From: Mycobacterium sp. 852002-50816_SCH5313054-b | GTDB lineage: Bacteria > Actinomycetota > Actinomycetes > Mycobacteriales > Mycobacteriaceae | Assembly (NCBI RefSeq): GCF_001667185.1 | Contig: NZ_LZIC01000076.1 | Coordinates: 62,001-126,000, forward strand | Length of the DNA stretch: 64,000 bases | Reading direction: 5' to 3' | In this document: positions 50,797 to 58,296 of the stretch, one piece after another | Position numbering within the stretch: position 1 is the first letter of the stretch | Layout: every line of letters starts with the position of its first letter | The notes under the pieces: model-generated | Told to the model about the DNA's origin: nothing | Databases searched by the model: none | Seen by the model: the letters and a program-made list of their open reading frames with translations, nothing else | Position numbers and translations under genes: made by a program

Positions 50797-50804
50797 GTCC
50801 TAGT
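50769..50804 (-). repeat. Three tandem copies of a 12-bp unit
   Basis: CCAAGTCCTGGG occurs at 50769-50780 and 50781-50792, with a diverged third copy at 50793-50804 that contains the stop codon of the upstream stress-protein gene. On the minus strand each unit holds a TTG in the frame of the kinase fusion, giving alternative starts. Confidence 0.85.
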
Positions 50805-51687
50805 ACGGCCGCGCCACGATCACCGGCATCCGGACCGAGTGCACGACCGCGTTGCTGACGGAACCGAGCAACGTCCGGGCGATGCCGCCCCTGCCGTGGC
50901 TGCCCACGACGACCAACTGCGCGGACTCCGATTTTTCGATCAGCTGGCGCGCCGGCCGATCGCACACGAGGAGTCGCTGCACCGTGACGTCGGGGTAGCG
51001 TTCCTGCCAGCCGGCCAGGCTTTCGGCGAGGCTGCGCTCGGCCTCGGCCTTCACGACGGCCCAATCGAATCCCGGGAGTTCGAGCACCTGGACGTCACTC
51101 CACGCGTGCAACGCGTGCAGCTCGACGCCGCGGCGAGATGCCTCGTCGAAGGCGATGGCCGTCGCGCACTCGGAGGCCGGCGACCCGTCCAACCCCAGGA
51201 GCACGGGAGCTTGCTGGGGGTGCGGCATCAACGGGTCTTCGTCCCGGATGACGGCGACCGGACACTTCGCGTGTTGCACCAGGCCCGAGCTGACCGAACC
51301 CAGCAACGCCCGCCCCACCGCCCCGCGCCCGTTGCTGCCGACGACGACCATCTCGGCCTCTTCGGACAACTCCACCAGCGTCGGCACCGCTGGCGAACAC
51401 TTCAGTTCGCTGGTGATCTCGATTTTCTGGTCGCCCTTGACGGCATCCTCGGCGATCTTGACCGCCTGCTCGAGGGCCTGCTGGCCGTCCTGCTGCTGCC
51501 ATACGGTGACCCCGGCCGGAAGCGGTATCTGGGGGAACGTCGGCACGTACGTGCTGTACGTATGAACCATCTTCAGCGGGACGTTCCGCATCGCCGCATC
51601 CCGGGCCGCCCAGCAGACGGCGGCGCTGGAGGCGGGCGATCCGTCGACCCCGACGACGATGCCGTGGCGGTTCGTGGGTGTGGACAT
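50800..51687 (-). CDS. Universal stress protein, two complete domains (Rv2005c-like)
   Basis: This 295-residue tandem Usp protein from ATG 51687 has a GAGGGAG ribosome site. Each domain has the ATP-binding pattern G-x2-G-x9-G-S: VVGSNGRGAVGRALLGS in the first and VVGSHGRGGIARTLLGS in the second. It resembles Rv2005c/Rv2623-type DosR-induced proteins that bind ATP and slow growth. A DosR-like box at 51737-51756 would start transcription about 17 bases before the ATG. The kinase fusion gene follows in the same operon. Confidence 0.92.
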   Translation of the reverse strand: MSTPTNRHGIVVGVDGSPASSAAVCWAARDAAMRNVPLKMVHTYSTYVPTFPQIPLPAGVTVWQQQDGQQALEQAVKIAEDAVKGDQKIEITSELKCSPAVPTLVELSEEAEMVVVGSNGRGAVGRALLGSVSSGLVQHAKCPVAVIRDEDPLMPHPQQAPVLLGLDGSPASECATAIAFDEASRRGVELHALHAWSDVQVLELPGFDWAVVKAEAERSLAESLAGWQERYPDVTVQRLLVCDRPARQLIEKSESAQLVVVGSHGRGGIARTLLGSVSNAVVHSVRMPVIVARPY

Positions 51688-51736
51688 TGTTGCTCCCTCA
51701 GTCAATGAAAACGCTATTGGCCGAACGGTCGTCGAT

Positions 51737-51756
51737 CATGAGGCTTTAGTCCCCAA
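51737..51756. promoter_or_regulatory. DosR-like box between usp and otsB1-like genes
   Basis: CATGAGGCTTTAGTCCCCAA matches the consensus TTGGGGACTTTAGTCCCCAA at 15 of 20 positions, including the whole right half. It lies between divergent genes and can serve both; the -42.5 rule gives starts near 51704 (usp) and 51789 (otsB1-like). Confidence 0.75.
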
Positions 51757-51811
51757 ACCCGTGGACATCAGGCCCCGTTGACCGGGTCCGCAAAGTGGCA
51801 TCGTCACAGGG

Positions 51812-54800
51812 GTGACCGAATGGGCCGCGACCGTCGACCGGCGCTACCACGACGCGGTGATCGTCAGCCTGGACTGTCTGGTCACCGAGACCGCCCAGCC
51901 GCGGGATTCGACCGTCCCGCTGCTGCGTCGGCTGCGGGACGTCGGCGTCCGGGCGGCCGCGTACTCGCCGGGCCGGGACTGCGCGCAGGCGTTGCGCACC
52001 GCGGGAATCGACGACCTCGTGGGGGCCGCGGCCGACGGCCTGACCGAGACGGCGAGCCGCCTGGGGGTGCGGCCGGTGCGTTGCGCGGTCATCGACCGCC
52101 ACCCGGCCGGCGTCAAGGCCGGCAGGGAGTCCGGCTTCGGCCTCGTCATCGGATTCGAACGAGACGGATGCGCCGACGAGCTGCTGGCGTGCGGTGCCGA
52201 CACCGTGGTCGCCGACCTGGCCGAAATCACGGTGCGGCGCGGCGGCGCGCCCATGTCGAAGATCGCCGACGCGGTGCAGGCCTACGGTCAAGTGAAAGAA
52301 CTCGCGGCGAGCCGGCGGCCGGTGGTCTTCCTCGCCTTCGACGGCACGTTGACCGACAGCGTCGAGCACCCGAACTCGGCGACACTGGTCGAGGGAGCCG
52401 AAGAGGCGTTGCGCGCCTTGGCCGCTCAGTGTCCCGTCGTGGTGGTCAGCGGCCGCGACGTCGCCGACGTCCGCCAGCGGGTCAAGGTCGACGGGGTGTG
52501 GTACGCGGGCAACCACGGCTTCGAATTGACGGCGCCGGACGGCACCGACCAGGAGTATCCGGCCGGCGGCGCCGCCGGGGCCCTGGCCCGCGCCGCGGAC
52601 CGCCTGAGCCGGACGCTGAACGATGTCCCCGGAATCACATTGGAACGCAAGCGCTTGGCGGTCGCGGTGCACTATCGCGACGCCAATGCCAACGACGTCG
52701 ACCGGGTGATCCTGGCGGCCCGTGAACTCGGCCGCTCCGAGGGCCTCCGGGTCACCGCCTGCCGCAAAGTCATCGAGCTCCGCCCCGACATCGAGGGCGA
52801 CGAGGGCACCACCCTCGGTTGGCTCCTTCAACGCATAACGGGCAGCGACGACGCCGACCCCACCGCCGTGCTGCCGATCTACATCGGCGACGACATCACC
52901 GACGAGGATGCCTTCGACGCCGTCCAATTCCACGGCGTGGGCATCGTGGTGCGCCACGACGAGGACGGCGATCGCTCGTCGGCGGCGCAGTTCAGCCTCG
53001 AAAGCCCTTCCGCCGTAGCCGAGTTCGTCCGTCGGCTCGCCGGCGACCTGGAGCCCGCCACGCCGGCAACCGACGAGGCCTGGGAGCTCGTGTACGAGGG
53101 CTATGACCCGCAGTACGAGCGGCTCCGCGAAGCGCTGTGCACCGTCGGCAACGGCTACGTCGCCACCAGGGGTTGCGCGCCGGAGGCGGCCGCGTCCGAC
53201 GCCCACTACCCGGGCACCTATGCCACCGGCGTGTACAACATACTGGCCGATCGGGTAGCGGGCCGGACCATCGAGAACGAGAGCCTGGTCAACCTGCCCA
53301 ACTGGCTGTCGCTGACATTCCGGATCAACGACGGGCCGTGGTTTCACGTCGACGAAGCCGAAATCCTTTCCTACCGGCAGATATTCGATTTGCGGCATGC
53401 GACGCTGACCCGCAGCCTGCGCTTCCGGGACGGCGCGGGCCGGATCACCACGCTGACGCAGCAGCGTTTCGCGTCCATGCACCAGCCCCACCTGCTGGCC
53501 ATGCGAGCCACCCTTGGCGCCGAAAACTGGTCGGGCACAGTCCAGTTCAGGTCTCTGCTGGACGGCGGCGTGCAGAACACCATGGTCGAGCGCTACCGGT
53601 CCTTGTCCAGCGCTCACCTCACCCCGTCCGTGATCGGCGAAACGACGTCCGGCTCGGTGATATTGCGAACCGAGACGTCGCAGTCGCGCATCTCGATCGC
53701 GGTCGCGGCCCGCACCAGCGTGTGGTGCGAGGATGCCCTGGCCGACGCCGAATACGTTTTCGCGCGGGAGGGGGACCGCGGCGGCCACGATATCCGGGTC
53801 GAGTTGTCGGCCGGACAGTCGGTCACCTGCGAGAAAATCGCGACCGTCTTCACCGGCCGGGACAGCGCGATATCCGAACCGGCAAGCGCCGCACAGCAAT
53901 ATCTCGACGCGGCCGGCCGGTATGCCGACCTGCACCAGCAGCACGCCCGGGCGTGGGCGCGGTTGTGGGAACAATGCAACGTCGGCCTTGCCGACGGCAC
54001 GCCGGCGCTGCGGGTCCTGCGGCTGCATTTGGTGCACCTGCTGCAGACGATCTCGCCGCACACCGCCGAACTCGACGCCGGGGTCCCGGCGCGCGGACTG
54101 CACGGCGAGGCGTACCGCGGCCATGTCTTCTGGGACTCGCTGTTCGTGTCCCCGGTCCTGAGCCTGCGCATGCCGAACGTGTCCCGGTCGCTGCTGCTCT
54201 ATCGGTACCGGCGCCTTCCCGAGGCGCGCCGCGCCGCCGGCAGGGCCGGTTATCTCGGCGCGATGTACCCCTGGCAGTCGGGCAGCGACGGGCGTGAGGT
54301 GAGCCAGGAAGTGCACCTCAACCCGCAGTCCGGCCGGTGGAACCCGGACGCCAGCGCGCGGGCCCATCACGTCGGCCTCGCCGTCGCATACAACGCGTGG
54401 CAGCACTACCAGGTGACCGGTGACCGGCAGTATCTCATCGACTACGGCGCCGAGATGCTGGTCGAGATCGCGCGGTTCTGGGTGGGCCTGGCCACCTTCG
54501 ATGACAGCCGCGGCCGCTACACGATCCGGGGGGTCATCGGCCCCGACGAGTTTCATTCGGGCTACCCGGGCAAGGAATACGACGGGATAGACAACAACGC
54601 CTACACCAACGTCATGGCGGTCTGGGTGGTCATGCGCGCGATGGAAGCGCTGGACCGCCTACCCCTGCGCGACCGGCTCGACCTGGTCGGGAAGGTCGAC
54701 CTGACGGCCGACGAGCTGGACCGGTGGAATCACGTGACACGGCGGATGTTCGTGCCCTTCCACGACGATGTGATCAGCCAGTTCGAGGGTTACTCGGAAC

Positions 54801-55456
54801 TGGACGAACTGGATTGGGAGAGCTACCGGCAGCGCTACGGCAACATCCAGCGGCTCGATCGGATCCTGGAGGCCGAGAACGACAGCGTGAACAACTACAA
54901 GGCGTCCAAGCAGGCCGACGTGCTGATGCTGTTCTTCCTGCTGTCGTCCGAGGAGCTGCTGGGACTGTTCGGGCGGCTCGGCTACCGCTTCGCGCCCGAG
55001 CAGATTCCGAGGACGATCGAGTACTACCTGTCGCGGACGTCGGGTGGATCGACGCTGTCCGCGATCGTCCATTCGTGGGTGCTCACCCGCGCCCACCGGC
55101 ACCACGCCATGCGGTACTTCGTTCAGGTGTTGAGTTCCGACGTGGTCGACATCCAGGGCGGCACCACCTCGGAGGGCATCCACCTGGCGGCGATGGCGGG
55201 CAGCGTCGATCTGCTGCAGCGGTGCTTCACCGGGCTGGAAACGCGCGACGACCGGCTGGTGCTCGGCCCCCACTGGCCGGAAGCGCTCGGCCCCATCGAG
55301 TTCCCCTTCGTCTACCGCGGTCACCGCGTGCATCTGCGGATCAGCGGGCGGACCGGCGTGCTGACGTCCGAGGCCGGCAACACCGGAGCGGTCACGGTCG
55401 AATGCCGCGGCCGGGTGCAGAGCCTCTTGCCCGGCCACAGCATCGAGGTCACCTGA
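51812..55456 (+). CDS. otsB1: OtsB1-like fusion: HAD + trehalose-phosphatase-like + GH65 phosphorylase-like
   Basis: This 1214-residue protein starts at GTG 51812 and is homologous to remembered Rv2006 (1327 residues). Residues 10-150 are a degenerate beta-phosphoglucomutase-like HAD (VIVSLDCLVTE). Residues 165-410 are a trehalose-6-phosphate phosphatase-like HAD with SGRDVADV and YIGDDITDEDAF; the nucleophile motif reads LAFDGTL, with Ala175 instead of Asp. Residues 425-1214 are a GH65 maltose/trehalose phosphorylase-like domain with the acid Glu913 in GPDEFHSG. The phosphatase is therefore probably inactive and the GH65 part is the likely enzyme. It is divergent from the usp gene, with a shared DosR-like box. 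Confidence 0.9.
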   Translation: MTEWAATVDRRYHDAVIVSLDCLVTETAQPRDSTVPLLRRLRDVGVRAAAYSPGRDCAQALRTAGIDDLVGAAADGLTETASRLGVRPVRCAVIDRHPAGVKAGRESGFGLVIGFERDGCADELLACGADTVVADLAEITVRRGGAPMSKIADAVQAYGQVKELAASRRPVVFLAFDGTLTDSVEHPNSATLVEGAEEALRALAAQCPVVVVSGRDVADVRQRVKVDGVWYAGNHGFELTAPDGTDQEYPAGGAAGALARAADRLSRTLNDVPGITLERKRLAVAVHYRDANANDVDRVILAARELGRSEGLRVTACRKVIELRPDIEGDEGTTLGWLLQRITGSDDADPTAVLPIYIGDDITDEDAFDAVQFHGVGIVVRHDEDGDRSSAAQFSLESPSAVAEFVRRLAGDLEPATPATDEAWELVYEGYDPQYERLREALCTVGNGYVATRGCAPEAAASDAHYPGTYATGVYNILADRVAGRTIENESLVNLPNWLSLTFRINDGPWFHVDEAEILSYRQIFDLRHATLTRSLRFRDGAGRITTLTQQRFASMHQPHLLAMRATLGAENWSGTVQFRSLLDGGVQNTMVERYRSLSSAHLTPSVIGETTSGSVILRTETSQSRISIAVAARTSVWCEDALADAEYVFAREGDRGGHDIRVELSAGQSVTCEKIATVFTGRDSAISEPASAAQQYLDAAGRYADLHQQHARAWARLWEQCNVGLADGTPALRVLRLHLVHLLQTISPHTAELDAGVPARGLHGEAYRGHVFWDSLFVSPVLSLRMPNVSRSLLLYRYRRLPEARRAAGRAGYLGAMYPWQSGSDGREVSQEVHLNPQSGRWNPDASARAHHVGLAVAYNAWQHYQVTGDRQYLIDYGAEMLVEIARFWVGLATFDDSRGRYTIRGVIGPDEFHSGYPGKEYDGIDNNAYTNVMAVWVVMRAMEALDRLPLRDRLDLVGKVDLTADELDRWNHVTRRMFVPFHDDVISQFEGYSELDELDWESYRQRYGNIQRLDRILEAENDSVNNYKASKQADVLMLFFLLSSEELLGLFGRLGYRFAPEQIPRTIEYYLSRTSGGSTLSAIVHSWVLTRAHRHHAMRYFVQVLSSDVVDIQGGTTSEGIHLAAMAGSVDLLQRCFTGLETRDDRLVLGPHWPEALGPIEFPFVYRGHRVHLRISGRTGVLTSEAGNTGAVTVECRGRVQSLLPGHSIEVT

Positions 55457-55496
55457 GCCGCGATGGACGGCCTCGAAATGGACAAACGCCCCGAAA

Positions 55497-55516
55497 TGGG
55501 GGTCCAACGGCCCTGC
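55497..55516 (+). promoter_or_regulatory. DosR-like box for usp at 55606
   Basis: GGGTCCAACGGCCC (55500-55513) is identical, in gene orientation, to the box before the GNAT gene at 58252. The -42.5 rule places transcription near 55549, leaving a 57-base leader with a GGGAGGA ribosome site. A GGGACT half-site lies at 55564. Confidence 0.65.
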
Positions 55517-55605
55517 TGGGGAGCCGTGGTCGGCCAATAACGTCTTCGAAATAGCGGTTTCCCGGGACTGTCTCGGTGGGGCGGCCACGCAGATCGGGAG
55601 GAACC

Positions 55606-56415
55606 ATGAACCATCCGCAGGCACCGGCGCGGGTCGTCGTCGGCATCGACGGCTCGCAGGCAGCGATCAACGCGGCGAAGTGGGCGATCACCGAAGCGAT
55701 CAGCCGCGACGTCCCGCTGCGGCTGATCCATGCCGTCCCCGACGGGCCCGCCGATGAAACGGGCGACGAGGGCATGGAGGTCGGGTACGCCCAGGCGTGC
55801 CTGCGCGACGCCGACGCCGCGCTGCAGGCGACGGGCAAGCCGGTCACGGTCGAATGCGACATCGTGCGCGGTTCGCCGGAGGGCATCCTGGTCGACGAGT
55901 CACGAAGGGCGGCCATGATTTGCGTGGGATCCGTGGGGATCTCCCGCATCGCCCGCAAGCTCCTCGGCTCGACGGCCGACGCCATAGCCCGCAAGGCGCA
56001 ATGTCCGGTGACGGTCGTTCGCGTCAACGGCCACAAGGGCGACCCCGGGTGGGTCGCCGTCGTCGTCGACGATTCGCCGTCCAACGACGCGGTGCTCGAG
56101 CACGGCTTCCGCGAGGCGCGGCTGCGCCGGGCACCGATCCTGGCGCTGGGAGTGTGGCGGTGGGGCCTGGGCGAGATCCCCTACCGCCAGCTGGAGCATC
56201 GGCTGGGCCCGTGGGTGTCGCGGTATCCCGAGGTTCATGTCATGCCGGCCGCCGCGCGGCGCGGACCCGCCGAATTCCTGGCCCACACGCAGGAATCCGT
56301 GCAACTCACGGTGGTGGGCAGCGAGGACGCCGACAAGCTGGCCCGAATGGTCGGCTCGACCGGTCCACACTTGTCTGGCCACGCCGGGTGTTCGGTGCTG
56401 GTAGTACGGGACTGA
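55606..56415 (+). CDS. Universal stress protein with one ATP-binding-type and one degenerate domain
   Basis: This 269-residue protein has a first Usp domain with VGIDGSQAA and the full ATP motif in CVGSVGISRIARKLLGST. The second domain begins AVVVDDSPSND and ends SVLVVRD, but its glycine motif is lost (VVGSEDADKLARMVGS). It is of the type encoded with dosR (Rv3134c-like). GGGAGG precedes the ATG. It is the only stress-protein gene on the plus strand of this locus, and it is convergent with the SpoIIAA-like gene. Confidence 0.9.
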   Translation: MNHPQAPARVVVGIDGSQAAINAAKWAITEAISRDVPLRLIHAVPDGPADETGDEGMEVGYAQACLRDADAALQATGKPVTVECDIVRGSPEGILVDESRRAAMICVGSVGISRIARKLLGSTADAIARKAQCPVTVVRVNGHKGDPGWVAVVVDDSPSNDAVLEHGFREARLRRAPILALGVWRWGLGEIPYRQLEHRLGPWVSRYPEVHVMPAAARRGPAEFLAHTQESVQLTVVGSEDADKLARMVGSTGPHLSGHAGCSVLVVRD

Positions 56416-56420
56416 CCGGC

Positions 56421-56789
56421 TTAGCCGGCGGCCCATTCCTTGGCGCGGTCGAGCTCGTCGAGCCCGAACACGGCGAGCTCGCCGGGGATCATCCACGCCA
56501 CGGCGTGCAGGACACGGCCGACCCAGTCCTTGTCGGAGACGATCGCGATCCGCTTGAAGGCCGAGTGGTGCGAGAACACCATGCCGAGCCCCAGCTTGAT
56601 GTCCTCGGCGAAGCCGCCGGGCCCGAAGCCCTCGTAATCGGGGGCGATGACCTCCACGATCCTGATTTCGCCGGTGTTCAGCATCCCTTCGATCTCGGGC
56701 TTGACGTGGCGCAGCTCGTCACCGCGCAGCCGGCCCGACACACGGACGCCGGTCACCCCCTCCGGCATGTCCGGCAGTAGCTCGATCAT
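56421..56789 (-). CDS. SpoIIAA-like (STAS/SEC14) protein
   Basis: This 122-residue protein has the SpoIIAA-like pattern: GVRVSGRLRGDELRHV, then EIRIVEVIAPDYEGF, KLGLGMVFSHHSAFKRIAIV and an amphipathic C-terminal helix. These proteins share the STAS/SEC14-like fold but have no clear phosphoserine site. The function is unknown. The gene starts nine bases after the usp gene at 56799 and is the last gene of the GNAT-usp-SpoIIAA transcript, probably DosR-driven. Confidence 0.85.
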   Translation of the reverse strand: MIELLPDMPEGVTGVRVSGRLRGDELRHVKPEIEGMLNTGEIRIVEVIAPDYEGFGPGGFAEDIKLGLGMVFSHHSAFKRIAIVSDKDWVGRVLHAVAWMIPGELAVFGLDELDRAKEWAAG

Positions 56790-56798
56790 CGCGTCCTC

Positions 56799-57677
56799 CT
56801 ATCGAACAACAATCACGGGAACTTTCGCCGATTGCGCCACGGCCGAACTCACCGACCCGAGCAGCATCCCGGGAAAACCCCCACGACCGCGGCTGCCGAC
56901 CACGACGAGTTGGGCGCGTTCGGACTCCTCGAGCAGCCACTGGGATGGCTTGTCGCAGAACAACAATCGCTCGACCTGCACATCGGGATACCGTTCTTGC
57001 CAGCCGGCCAGGCATTCGGCGAGGATCTCCCGCCCCTCGCGCTCGCGGTCGCGCCAGTCCATTCCGAGGACGGGGAACACTCCGACGTCGCTCCACACGT
57101 GCAGCGCGCGCAGCCTCACCCCGCGGCGCGAGGCCTCGTCGAAGGCCAAGGCGGTCGCGGCTTCCGACGCGGGTGATCCGTCGACGCCCAGGAGAACCGG
57201 TGCGTTGGTGTCAAGCGCGGCACCTTCGCTGGAGTGGATGACCGCGACGGGGCAATGCGCGTAGTGGATTAGTCCCATGGTGACCGAGCCCAGCAACAGC
57301 CGGCCCAATGCACCCAGGCCCTGCCCGCCGGCGACGATCACCCAGGCGTCCTTCGAGGCCTCCACCAACGCCGGCACCACGCCGGAATAGACCACCTCCG
57401 TGCGTGTTTCGGGTGGCTCCGCCCCGCTCAGGCCAGCGCTCAGCGTCTTGCGCGCCTGATCGATGACGTGCTGCGCGTCGTCGTGCTGCCACTCGGGCAT
57501 GTCGGCATACAGTTGACCCTCCGGCCAGCCGACGACCACCGGTTGCACGGCGTGCATCAACGTGATCGGCAGCTTGCGCATGATGGCCTCGCGGGTGCCC
57601 CAGGCGACGGCGGCGTCGGACGCCGACGATCCGTCGACGCACACCAGCACCCCGAATTTCTTTGTCATGTTGGACAT
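56799..57677 (-). CDS. Universal stress protein, two complete domains
   Basis: This 292-residue tandem Usp protein has both domains with ATP-type glycine motifs: VAGGQGLGALGRLLLGS and VVGSRGRGGFPGMLLGS. It is close in sequence to the protein encoded at 50800 (shared DEASRRGV-LRALHVWSDV and LLGSVSSAV blocks), so the two are paralogues of the Rv1996/Rv2005c/Rv2623 group. Its first 13 bases overlap the end of the GNAT gene, indicating coupled translation. Confidence 0.92.
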   Translation of the reverse strand: MSNMTKKFGVLVCVDGSSASDAAVAWGTREAIMRKLPITLMHAVQPVVVGWPEGQLYADMPEWQHDDAQHVIDQARKTLSAGLSGAEPPETRTEVVYSGVVPALVEASKDAWVIVAGGQGLGALGRLLLGSVTMGLIHYAHCPVAVIHSSEGAALDTNAPVLLGVDGSPASEAATALAFDEASRRGVRLRALHVWSDVGVFPVLGMDWRDREREGREILAECLAGWQERYPDVQVERLLFCDKPSQWLLEESERAQLVVVGSRGRGGFPGMLLGSVSSAVAQSAKVPVIVVR

Positions 57678-58213
57678 TTCGCATCCTCGTCGCTGAAATC
57701 GGGCAGCTCGATCTCCAGGTGACGCACCGATCCGTAATCAGCCGGCTCGCAACGCCAGCCCAGATCGAACACGACCATCAGCATCAGGTGATTCTCGCCC
57801 AGGACGTCGGCGACGAAACGCCCGATTCCGTGAACCCGGGCGACCCGGGCGAGATGCTTCAGCAAGGCCGTTCCCACGCCGACCGAATGATCTTCATGGG
57901 CGACCACGATGGCGAACTCCGCGGCTTTCGGCGCCTCGCGGACGACGACGTAGTGGGCCACACCGATCAGCCGGCCGGCGTCGAACGCGCCGATGGCGCA
58001 CAACCCGTCGGGGGGCTCGGTCAGCTTGCCGACGAGTTCGGCCAGCTCCACCGGCTGCAGCGTGAAAAAGCGAAAGTACCGGTCATGGTCGGAGAGGTGC
58101 TGGTGCAGCGCGAGGACGGCCGCGGCGTCATCGGCGCCGAGCCGGCGCAACGACACGATCCGCCCGTCGAGCAGGGGAGCCGTACCCGCGAACTCCACCG
58201 CCTGGTCGCCCAT
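57665..58213 (-). CDS. GNAT acetyltransferase (protein-acetyltransferase-like)
   Basis: This protein of 182 residues from ATG 58213 has no ribosome site and a DosR-like box centred 45.5 bp upstream, consistent with a leaderless message. The GNAT core is VSLRRLGADDAAAVLALHQHLSD, HDRYFRFF, LIGVAHYVVV and the acetyl-CoA loop HEDHSVGVGTALLKHL. RYFRFF resembles the acetyltransferase domain of mycobacterial protein-lysine acetyltransferase (Rv0998), here without the cyclic-nucleotide domain. It could acetylate proteins such as acetyl-CoA synthetase; this is inferred. Confidence 0.86.
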   Translation of the reverse strand: MGDQAVEFAGTAPLLDGRIVSLRRLGADDAAAVLALHQHLSDHDRYFRFFTLQPVELAELVGKLTEPPDGLCAIGAFDAGRLIGVAHYVVVREAPKAAEFAIVVAHEDHSVGVGTALLKHLARVARVHGIGRFVADVLGENHLMLMVVFDLGWRCEPADYGSVRHLEIELPDFSDEDAKCPT

Positions 58214-58248
58214 GATGCACGACGTTATTCGGGGCCGGGGCGGTTCGG

Positions 58249-58268
58249 CAGGGGCCGTTGGACCCCAG
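58249..58268 (-). promoter_or_regulatory. DosR-like box for the GNAT-usp-SpoIIAA operon
   Basis: The GGGCCGTTGGACCC palindrome (58252-58265), read toward the gene GGGTCCAACGGCCC, is identical to the one at 55500. The -42.5 rule predicts transcription at 58216, three bases before the ATG. Confidence 0.72.
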
Positions 58269-58272
58269 CCCG

Positions 58273-58286
58273 GCGGATTTGGTCCC
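58273..58286 (-). promoter_or_regulatory. Second DosR-like half-site upstream of GNAT operon
   Basis: Toward the gene this reads GGGACCAAATCCGC. Its centre is 21 bp upstream of the first box, about two helical turns, as in tandem DosR sites. The right half is poor. Confidence 0.45.
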
Positions 58287-58296
58287 CCAGCGCCGG

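Noticed and set aside
51746..54556. 936-codon open frame antisense to the otsB1-like gene
   Set aside because: Long open antisense frames are expected in DNA with strong third-position GC; the plus-strand protein has clear HAD and GH65 motifs, and the antisense translation has none.
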